Below, one piece after another: positions 1 through 6,353 of a DNA stretch of 19,301 nt. The notes below the pieces were generated by a model, which did no database searches, was not told where the DNA came from, and worked only from the letters and a program-made list of their open reading frames with translations. The position numbers were made by a program, and so were the translations under genes. The stretch's first letter is position 1, and every line of letters begins with the position of its first letter. This DNA is from Candidatus Moraniibacteriota bacterium (GTDB taxonomy: Bacteria; Patescibacteriota; Minisyncoccia; Moranbacterales; UBA1568): NCBI GenBank assembly GCA_023261685.1, contig JAHFOM010000013.1, forward strand, positions 1 to 19,301, read 5' to 3'.

Positions 1-1
1 T

Positions 2-1312
2 TTGGAAGAAGGAGAAGCCGGTGTGATGCTCTTGGGGGAGACGGATGATATCCGTGAAGGTATGGTGGTCAAGAGCACCGGCAAGATCCTCTCGGTGCCG
101 GTCGGTGAGGGTATCATCGGTCGTGTGCTTTCGCCGCTTGGTCTGCCCGTAGATGGCAAGGGCGATATCGAGGCGCAGGCGTACTATCCCGTGGAAAAAA
201 TCGCCCCGGGTGTCATTACGCGCCAGTCAGTGCACCAGCCACTCCAGACGGGTATCAAGGCTATTGATGCCCTTATTCCGATCGGCCGCGGTCAGCGCGA
301 GCTGATTATCGGCGATCGTCAGACGGGCAAGACGGCAGTGGCTATCGATACGATTATCAACCAGAAAGGGCAGAATATCATCTGTATCTATGTGGCAATC
401 GGACAGAAAGAATCGAAAGTCGCCCGTATCGTCGCGGAATTGACCAAAGCGGGCGCGATGGAGTATACGAGCGTGGTGGTGGCAGGAGCTTCTGATCCGG
501 CAGCGCTCTCATATATCGCGCCTTACGCGGCGACGGCGCTCGGCGAATACTTTATGGATCAGGGCAAGGATGTGTTGGTGATCTATGATGATCTTTCCAA
601 ACACGCGGTGGCGTATCGGCAGATATCGCTCATCCTCCGTCGTCCGCCGGGGCGCGAGGCGTATCCGGGAGACGTATTCTATGTGCACTCGCGTCTCCTC
701 GAACGCAGCGCCAAACTTAATAAGGAAAATGGCGGAGGATCACTCACGGCACTGCCGATTATCGAGACGCAGGCGGGAGATGTCTCGGCATATATTCCAA
801 CCAACGTGATTTCTATCACCGATGGTCAGATCTATCTGGAATCCGATCTGTTCTACAAAGGTATTCGTCCGGCGCTCAATGTCGGTCTCTCGGTTTCACG
901 CGTCGGCTCTTCGGCACAGATTAAAGCGATGAAGCAGGTGGCGGGAACGCTCCGTCTCGACCTGGCGCAATTCCGCGAGTTGGAAGCCTTCGCTCAGTTC
1001 GGATCGGATCTGGATGAGAAAACACGGTCGCTGATTGAACGCGGTCGGCGAGCGGTCGAGATGCTCAAGCAACCTCAGTACACGCCACTGCGGGTGGAGC
1101 AAGAGGTCGTGGTACTGTATGCTCTGACTCGCGGACATACGGACGATATCGCCGTGGAAGCCATCAGTCGTTTTGAGCAAGAACTCGTGGCATATTTTGG
1201 GAGTGAGGGCAAAGAAGTCCTTGATGCGATTTTGAAAGAGAAGGCTCTGACACCAGAAGTGGAGGAATTGTTGAAGAAACACATCGCTACATTCAAGAAA
1301 TCTTTTATGTGA
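2..1312 (+). CDS. atpA: ATP synthase F1 subunit alpha, 5' truncated by window edge
   Basis: Alpha subunit of the F1 part of ATP synthase, the mostly non-catalytic nucleotide-binding partner of beta in the membrane-attached alpha3beta3 ring. Visible residues number 436; the family is about 500-510 long, so roughly 75 N-terminal residues lie outside the window and the TTG at position 2 is not a real start. The Walker A motif GDRQTGKT is at visible residues 104-111, the Walker B region VLVIYDD at about 191-197, and the arginine-finger segment SVSRVG has its Arg at visible residue 300. The C-terminal helical domain is complete and ends in TGA. atpG follows after a 100-nt AT-rich spacer with no obvious terminator, so co-transcription is likely. 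Identification is certain from these motifs. Confidence 0.98.
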   Translation: MEEGEAGVMLLGETDDIREGMVVKSTGKILSVPVGEGIIGRVLSPLGLPVDGKGDIEAQAYYPVEKIAPGVITRQSVHQPLQTGIKAIDALIPIGRGQRELIIGDRQTGKTAVAIDTIINQKGQNIICIYVAIGQKESKVARIVAELTKAGAMEYTSVVVAGASDPAALSYIAPYAATALGEYFMDQGKDVLVIYDDLSKHAVAYRQISLILRRPPGREAYPGDVFYVHSRLLERSAKLNKENGGGSLTALPIIETQAGDVSAYIPTNVISITDGQIYLESDLFYKGIRPALNVGLSVSRVGSSAQIKAMKQVAGTLRLDLAQFRELEAFAQFGSDLDEKTRSLIERGRRAVEMLKQPQYTPLRVEQEVVVLYALTRGHTDDIAVEAISRFEQELVAYFGSEGKEVLDAILKEKALTPEVEELLKKHIATFKKSFM

Positions 1313-1405
1313 ATTTCTAATTTCTAAACAATTTCCAATGCCGCAATTTCAAAATTAAGAAATTAAAACATTGTTTGAAAATTGAGAATTAAAAATTGAA
1401 AATTT
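1312..1405. repeat. AT-rich spacer repeat, copy 1
   Basis: The atpA-atpG spacer is almost entirely A/T with short reiterated AATTTC/GAAATT words. It is an inverted copy of the spacer between atpD and atpC: 1312-1340 matches the reverse complement of 5025-5053 at 28 of 29 positions, and 1378-1405 matches the reverse complement of 4919-4946 at 28 of 28. The middle part is also alignable. It lacks the 33-nt GC-rich insert that the other copy carries between 1377 and 1378. Confidence 0.85.
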
Positions 1406-1412
1406 ATCTACT

Positions 1413-2312
1413 ATGGCTTCAGCTCGAGATATCAAGAGACGCATCAAGGGAGTGAAATCTACGGGAAAAATCACCCGGGCTATGGAGATGATTTCGGCTG
1501 TCAAAATGCGTAAAGCTATCGCCTCGGTACTCGCCATCCGCCCCTATGCAAAAGCATCGATCGCTCTTTTGGAACAACTGAGTTTGGCAGTCGGTTCTGG
1601 CGGACATCCGCTCTTGCTCAATCGTCCCGTCAAGAGAGCCTTGTACGTGGTTATCGCAAGCAATCGCGGGCTCTGCGGAGGATTCAACGCACAGGTTACC
1701 AAACGTCTTCGGATGCTCATCCAAGAAGATGGTGATCGCGAGCATCGTTTTATCGTGATTGGCAAAAAAGCTGAAAACGCCGTTCGTCGCTTTCAAGGGG
1801 AGGTTATCGCGACATTTTCGGATGTCCTCAATTTGCCGACCGCCGAAAGTATGCGTCCGATTGCCAAAGTCATCATCGAGGAATTTGAAGCGGAGCGCGT
1901 CGATCGCGTGGTGATGGTGTACACGGACTATATCTCCGTTCTGACGCAGGAAGTGAAAGTGCGCGGACTGCTTCCGGTCGCGCTCAAAGACACCAAGAAA
2001 GCGCTGAATGAAATGCAGCCTGAAGCCCAAGAAAAAACCGCTGTGTTGCAGGCGGAATATGTCATAGAACCGTCGCCGAAAAAAGTGTTGTGGCGGATGA
2101 TCCCGCGTCTGATCGAAATGGAGCTCTACCACGCGGTGCTCGAGTCCAATGCCAGCCAGGAGTCGGCGCGGATGCTCGCGATGCGCAATGCTACCGATGC
2201 TGCCAAAGATATGGTGTCCGATCTGACCCTCGCCTACAACCAGCTCCGCCAAGCCAAGATCACCCAAGAAATTGCGGAGCTCTCCGCCGGTATGGCGGCA
2301 GTCACGCGGTAG
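1413..2312 (+). CDS. atpG: ATP synthase F1 subunit gamma
   Basis: Central rotor stalk of F1, turning inside the alpha3beta3 ring to couple proton flow to ATP synthesis. The protein is 299 aa, close to the usual 285-300. The N-terminal helix, with KSTGKITRAMEMISAVKMRK at residues 16-35, and the C-terminal helix, with NATDAAKDM and AKITQEIAELSAGMAAV, are the two conserved coiled-coil arms of the family. The middle carries VYTDYISVLTQEV and a Rossmann-like region. ATG 1413 gives the family N-terminus exactly; there is no convincing Shine-Dalgarno in the AT-rich leader. In most operons atpD follows directly. Here about 1.2 kb of foreign-looking sequence separates them. Confidence 0.97.
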   Translation: MASARDIKRRIKGVKSTGKITRAMEMISAVKMRKAIASVLAIRPYAKASIALLEQLSLAVGSGGHPLLLNRPVKRALYVVIASNRGLCGGFNAQVTKRLRMLIQEDGDREHRFIVIGKKAENAVRRFQGEVIATFSDVLNLPTAESMRPIAKVIIEEFEAERVDRVVMVYTDYISVLTQEVKVRGLLPVALKDTKKALNEMQPEAQEKTAVLQAEYVIEPSPKKVLWRMIPRLIEMELYHAVLESNASQESARMLAMRNATDAAKDMVSDLTLAYNQLRQAKITQEIAELSAGMAAVTR

Positions 2313-2331
2313 AACACGTAAACGAGGAATC

Positions 2332-2348
2332 CCTGCCCGTCCGGCAGG
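2332..2348. repeat. small GC-rich palindrome
   Basis: CCTGCC-cgtcc-GGCAGG is a perfect 6-bp stem with a 5-nt loop, just after the atpG stop and before the ORF6N gene, with a GCGGG extension. It belongs by appearance to the same class of GC-rich palindromes as 4947-4979, 17491-17521 and 17745-17760. It has no T-run, so it is not a typical terminator. Confidence 0.6.
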
Positions 2349-2359
2349 CGGGAAGAATA

Positions 2360-2932
2360 ATGAATCAAGAATTTTGGAAAAAAGATATGAAGAGTGTTAA
2401 ACAAAAATTAAGCATTATTCCAAATGAACGCATTATTCAGCGGATTTTTTGGCTGCGCGGAGAAAAAGTGATGCTGGATGTCGATCTGGCGGAATTGTAT
2501 GAGGTGGAGACGAAACGATTGATCGAGCAGATGAAGCGTAATATTGATCGGTTCCCGTTGGATTTTATGTTCCAGCTTTCTGATCGTGAGATGGAGGCTT
2601 TGAGGTCGCAAATTGCGACCTCAAATGGGAAAGAAATGGAAAGAAGGCGTGGAGGGAGAAGGTACAATATATACGCTTTCACTGAACCCGGCGTCGCGAT
2701 GCTTTCCAGTGTGCTGAAAAGCAAGCGAGCCGTAGCGGTGAATATCCAGATTATTCGAACATTTATCGAACTAAGAAAAATGCTCGTGACGCAGGAGGCA
2801 TTGCGGAAAAAGATAGAGGCGATGGAACAAAAGTATGATAAAAGATTTAAGGCGGTGTTTGACGTACTGCGGCAGCTTTTGAAAGAGGAAAAGGAGCCGA
2901 AAGCAAGAATCGGTTTTGTGGAGAAAGGATAA
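2360..2932 (+). CDS. ORF6N-domain (KilA-N-like) DNA-binding protein
   Basis: Predicted ORF6N-domain protein of 190 aa from ATG 2360; an alternative ATG at 2387 would give 181 aa. The domain spans most of the first 130 residues: ERIIQRIFWLRGEKVMLD, DLAELYEVETKRLIEQMKRN, RFPLDFMFQLS, and AFTEPGVAMLSSVLKS followed by IQIIRTFIELRKML. A charged coiled-coil-like C-terminus (EALRKKIEAMEQKYDKRFKAV) follows. The family is known from phages and scattered bacterial genomes and is thought to bind DNA; its role here is unknown. It sits between atpG and atpD, where no gene is expected, right after a GC-rich palindrome, which fits acquisition by transfer. The same frame stays open upstream into atpG, but that part is an overlap artefact. 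Confidence 0.85.
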   Translation: MNQEFWKKDMKSVKQKLSIIPNERIIQRIFWLRGEKVMLDVDLAELYEVETKRLIEQMKRNIDRFPLDFMFQLSDREMEALRSQIATSNGKEMERRRGGRRYNIYAFTEPGVAMLSSVLKSKRAVAVNIQIIRTFIELRKMLVTQEALRKKIEAMEQKYDKRFKAVFDVLRQLLKEEKEPKARIGFVEKG

Positions 2933-2994
2933 TAGAATGAAGGAATAACGTACTCAAAGAAAAAAAAGTTTCAAAATAATTACTCGTTTTTTAA

Positions 2995-3063
2995 TGTCAT
3001 CCTGAGCAGAGCGAAGGATCTCGTGGTAATGGTACGGGATCCCTCGACAAGCTCGGGACGACA
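2995..3063. repeat. compact palindromic repeat, gene-less form
   Basis: Two roughly 29-nt arms in inverted orientation (2996-3024 and 3034-3063) separated by about 9 nt. Arms begin GTCATCCTGAGC and end CTCGGGACGACA. The same arms, with a few substitutions, bracket the GIY-YIG gene at 14946-15289, so this is the compact version of that element. Any reading frame through it is an artefact of the repeat. Confidence 0.85.
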
Positions 3064-3084
3064 CGCACAGCGCATTGGTTCTTT

Positions 3085-3125
3085 GGAAAAAAGAAAACAG
3101 TCCCATCGCGGTTGCGAGGGGACTG
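3085..3125 (-). terminator. Rho-independent terminator for the small membrane-protein gene
   Basis: On the minus strand, CAGTCCC/GGGACTG (3098-3104 with 3119-3125) plus an inner TCGC/GCGA pair around a GGTT loop form a hairpin followed by TTTTCTTTTTT. It lies about 38 nt past the stop of the gene at 3163-3393. Confidence 0.8.
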
Positions 3126-3162
3126 GAGGTGAGATGGTCGCTGGCTGAAGTAGGCTTGCGTC

Positions 3163-3393
3163 TCAATGCTTGATGCCCACCTTGATCATCAAATCGTAAA
3201 GAGTCTTCCCCATGAAAATGATGACAGGAGTGAAGATCAATCCAAAAATTATGATAGTGATTCTTCCCGGTCCTTCTGTGTTGATGACACTACCAACGAT
3301 GATGAGAAGCCACAGTGATAAAAACCCTAAAAGAGGAATAAGGGCGATAGAGCGTGGCATTGGGGTGTTTCCTTCCGGCAGAGGCTTTTCCAT
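3163..3393 (-). CDS. small two-helix membrane protein, unknown function
   Basis: Predicted 76-aa inner-membrane protein. After a short polar N-terminus (MEKPLPEGNTPMPRS) there are two hydrophobic segments, about residues 17-38 (IALIPLLGFLSLWLLIIVG) and 44-66 (ITIIIFGLIFTPVIIFMG), and a short basic tail ending KVGIKH. I do not recognise a family. The start is chosen because AAGGAG (3402-3407) lies 8 nt upstream of this ATG; a longer frame to 3450 would begin upstream of the predicted transcription start. A promoter (3449-3476) and a terminator (3085-3125) make it a complete antisense single-gene unit between atpG and atpD. Direct evidence of reality is the signal set, not homology. Confidence 0.7.
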   Translation of the reverse strand: MEKPLPEGNTPMPRSIALIPLLGFLSLWLLIIVGSVINTEGPGRITIIIFGLIFTPVIIFMGKTLYDLMIKVGIKH

Positions 3394-3427
3394 TAGCTTG
3401 ACTCCTTGGGTTGTGAAACAAATGTTA

Positions 3428-3456
3428 TAGACACTGCTACAACCGTTCATTATAGC
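3428..3456 (+). promoter_or_regulatory. possible promoter for atpD
   Basis: TAGACA (3428-3433), 17 nt, TATAGC (3451-3456): 5/6 and 4/6 matches to the sigma-70 boxes. It would start transcription near 3463, 60 nt before atpD. It overlaps the divergent minus-strand promoter, so only one polymerase could bind at a time. Weak evidence. Confidence 0.3.
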
Positions 3457-3476
3457 AAAAAATAGAGAAAAGTCAA
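3449..3476 (-). promoter_or_regulatory. sigma-70 type promoter for the small membrane-protein gene
   Basis: On the minus strand TTGACT (3476-3471), 16 nt, then a perfect TATAAT (3454-3449). Predicted start near 3442 gives a leader of about 50 nt before the Shine-Dalgarno and ATG at 3393. Confidence 0.75.
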
Positions 3477-3524
3477 GAGTATTTCCAGAATTAATGAGTA
3501 TTTTCCCTTAATTAAAGCAAAAAT

Positions 3525-4913
<1,389 letters not shown>

Positions 4914-4918
4914 TTGAA

Positions 4919-5053
4919 AAATTTTCAATTTTTAATTCTCAATTTTTCCCGCTGAATCGGGACCCCGCCAAGGCGGTGGCAAACAATGATCCAATTTCTT
5001 AATTTTAGAATTTTGGAATTCAGTCATTTGAAATTGTTTAGAAATTAGAAATT
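4919..5053. repeat. AT-rich spacer repeat, copy 2 (inverted)
   Basis: The atpD-atpC spacer is the inverted counterpart of 1312-1405. The two outer blocks match that copy at 28/28 and 28/29 positions in reversed order. Between them, 4980-5024 aligns to 1341-1377 with shared 14-nt and 9-nt blocks. Only this copy contains the GC-rich insert 4947-4979. Confidence 0.85.
4947..4979. mobile_element. 33-nt GC-rich palindromic insert within the AT-rich repeat
   Basis: Two adjacent inverted repeats, TCCCG-ctgaat-CGGGA and CCGCC-aa-GGCGG, interrupt an otherwise alignable repeat. The uninterrupted junction is seen at 1377/1378, where the flanking words CATTGTTTG and AAAATTGAG are directly joined. No target-site duplication is obvious. 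Calling it mobile is an inference from the filled and empty pair. Confidence 0.6.
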
Positions 5054-5084
5054 GAAACTTAGAAATTCCAGAATATACAAAGGT

Positions 5085-5534
5085 ATGTCTCAAATAAAGT
5101 TTACAATTCTCACGCCGGAAAAAGTCGTGTTCGAAGCGGAAGTCTATCAGGCGACGCTGCCCGTAGAAGGGGGCGAGGTAACGATCTTGCCTGAACATAT
5201 TCCCTATATCGGCGCCCTGAAAGCGGGAGAACTTGTGCTTCGTCAAAAAGCGGGTGGTGAGGAAATGAGCCTGGCGACATCCGGAGGATTTTTGGAGTTT
5301 CATGATAACGTGTTGGTGATTCTCGCTGATACGGCTGAGCGTGCCGAGGAGATTGATCTGGCGCGTGCCGAAGAGGCCAGACAAAGGGCCGAAAAACTGA
5401 AAGAGACGAGTACGCAGATGAGTGATGAAGAATATGCCCGGACCGCTGCCATACTGGAAAAAGAATTGGCACGAGTCAGGGTGGCGCGCAAGCATCATAG
5501 CCGTCGGGGGATTTCGCTTGACACAGATCGTTAG
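5085..5534 (+). CDS. atpC: ATP synthase F1 subunit epsilon
   Basis: Epsilon subunit, joining gamma to the c-ring and able to inhibit ATP hydrolysis. The 149-aa product has the N-terminal beta-sandwich (MSQIKFTILTPEKVVFEAEV, then EGGEVTILPEHIPYIGALK and TSGGFLEFHDNVLVILADTAERAEEID) and a C-terminal helical hairpin (RAEEARQRAEKLKE and ILEKELARVRVARK). ATG 5085 is chosen because it gives the family N-terminus; an in-frame TTG at 5052 would add 11 residues encoded by the AT-rich repeat. The last roughly 15 residues are an unaligned basic tail. It is the last atp gene, and a new promoter follows within 30 nt. Confidence 0.95.
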   Translation: MSQIKFTILTPEKVVFEAEVYQATLPVEGGEVTILPEHIPYIGALKAGELVLRQKAGGEEMSLATSGGFLEFHDNVLVILADTAERAEEIDLARAEEARQRAEKLKETSTQMSDEEYARTAAILEKELARVRVARKHHSRRGISLDTDR

Positions 5535-5537
5535 TGT

Positions 5538-5566
5538 TTGATATTTTCTCCATGTAAGGCTACAAT
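5538..5566 (+). promoter_or_regulatory. sigma-70 type promoter for the receiver-domain gene
   Basis: TTGATA (5538-5543), exactly 17 nt, TACAAT (5561-5566). It starts only 4 nt after the atpC stop. Predicted start near 5573 leaves a 55-nt leader before the ATG at 5628. Confidence 0.75.
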
Positions 5567-5595
5567 AAAGGAGCATTTGATGAAGTAGCCTTTTT
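5556..5595 (+). terminator. possible atp operon terminator overlapping the next promoter
   Basis: AAGGCTAC (5556-5563) and GTAGCCTT (5585-5592) are perfectly complementary and the second arm runs into TTTTTCTC. The 21-nt loop is long and the left arm overlaps the -10 box, so only read-through atp transcripts could form it. Weak call. Confidence 0.3.
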
Positions 5596-5627
5596 CTCGA
5601 GGGTATCGGATTATTTGAAGAGAAACT

Positions 5628-6053
5628 ATGGAAGCCGACTTGAAGCCACAGTCACAGCAACTCGTGTGTATAGTAGATGATAATGAAGATATCAGGGATA
5701 TTTATCGTTTGAAATTTGAGCAGGAAGGATTCCTGGCGGTGACGGCAAAAGACGGCGAAGAGGGACTGCGCATCATCAAAGCAGAGCGTCCGGATATCAT
5801 CCTGCTGGATGTCGAGATGCCGGTATTGGATGGAATCGGCGTACTCAATATCCTTAAGGCTGACCCGGATCTTGCGAAAATACCGGTGGTCATACTGAGC
5901 AATATTGACAGCGAAGATATGTTTCAGAAAGTGAGTGATTTGGGCGCCGCGGAGTATTATCTGGTGAAATCACTGACTGACCCGCAAAAAGTCGTGGATA
6001 TAACGGTGAAGGCATTAGCAGAACAAGGCGGGGAGGCAGAGATGCCGGCGTAG
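5628..6053 (+). CDS. stand-alone response-regulator receiver protein
   Basis: CheY-like receiver domain with no output domain, 141 aa, expected to be cytoplasmic and phosphorylated by a histidine kinase not present in this window. The acidic pair is D17-D18 in VDDNED, the phosphoacceptor D61 is in LLDVEMPVLDG, the Thr/Ser switch position is S91 in VVILSN, and the conserved Lys is K114 in YLVKS. All catalytic residues are present, so it should be functional. The first 10 and last 12 residues are unstructured-looking extensions. It has its own promoter (5538-5566) and terminator (6078-6097), so it is a single-gene unit. The target cannot be told from sequence; single-receiver proteins usually act by protein-protein contact. 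Confidence 0.93.
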   Translation: MEADLKPQSQQLVCIVDDNEDIRDIYRLKFEQEGFLAVTAKDGEEGLRIIKAERPDIILLDVEMPVLDGIGVLNILKADPDLAKIPVVILSNIDSEDMFQKVSDLGAAEYYLVKSLTDPQKVVDITVKALAEQGGEAEMPA

Positions 6054-6077
6054 TATCAATCAAAAAGAGTCATTATG

Positions 6078-6097
6078 AACCGCGTGCGGTTTTTTTT
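6078..6097 (+). terminator. Rho-independent terminator after the receiver gene
   Basis: AACCG-cgtg-CGGTT followed by a run of T, 25 nt after the stop at 6053. Short but canonical. Confidence 0.8.
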
Positions 6098-6131
6098 GTT
6101 TTTAGGGCTGTTTTGAGGGTAAAAATAACGG

Positions 6132-6260
6132 GTATGTACCGAAGAGCCCGCCCATTCGGTCATAAAAGCAGAAAAAGACTGCGAAATGTTTTTTAGGGAA
6201 CCATTGGGCGAAGTCTGGCTATCGGACGGGTTCATCTAAAAACTTTTGCAGTCTTTTTTT
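6132..6260 (+). ncRNA. candidate structured RNA (two hairpins plus a loop-loop pairing)
   Basis: The 300-nt gap 6054-6353 contains no credible protein gene, but it folds by eye into two compatible domains. Hairpin 1 is ACCGAA/TTCGGT (6138-6143 with 6155-6160). Hairpin 2 is long: 6172-6182 pairs perfectly over 11 bp with 6248-6258. Inside it GTTTTTTAG pairs with CTAAAAAC (6188-6196, 6236-6243, one bulge), GAACC with GGTTC (6198-6202, 6229-6233), and GTCTG with CGGAC around GCTAT at the tip. The loop of hairpin 1, CGCCCA (6149-6154), is exactly complementary to TGGGCG (6205-6210) in the internal loop of hairpin 2. The 3' arm ends in seven T, like a terminator. A weak promoter (TTGTTT, 18 nt, TAAAAA, 6096-6125) could start it near 6132. 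I do not recognise the family: it lacks tRNA, tmRNA, SRP RNA and T-box signature motifs. It could be a free RNA or a leuS leader. Confidence 0.5.
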
Positions 6261-6293
6261 GTCAGTTCGTTTGGTGAAAAATTTCTCACGGGG

Positions 6294-6322
6294 TTGAATA
6301 AAAGGCCTGTTTACGCTAGAGT
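6294..6322 (+). promoter_or_regulatory. possible promoter for leuS
   Basis: TTGAAT (6294-6299), 17 nt, TAGAGT (6317-6322), a 4/6 match at each box. It lies after the 3' end of the candidate RNA and 32 nt before the leuS ATG, which would separate the two transcripts. Confidence 0.4.
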
Positions 6323-6353
6323 GAGAAAATACAGTCATTATAGGAGTATCTCT

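Noticed and set aside
1419..2267. 282-codon open frame on the minus strand opposite atpG
   Set aside because: His/Phe-rich translation with no motifs, fully antisense to atpG; shadow.
2090..2359. N-terminal 90-codon extension of the ORF6N gene
   Set aside because: It overlaps the 3' end of atpG in another frame and reads through a GC palindrome; the domain starts after ATG 2360.
2954..3166. 70-codon minus-strand frame across the palindrome 2995-3063
   Set aside because: Mostly translated repeat and terminator sequence, no ribosome site.
6246..6353. 36-codon TTG-initiated extension of leuS
   Set aside because: It begins in the 3' arm of the structured RNA, and ATG 6354 has a Shine-Dalgarno and matches the family start.
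6054..6353. T-box leader for leuS
   Set aside because: The conserved antiterminator motif AGGGTGGNACCGCG is absent; the folding pattern differs from a T-box.
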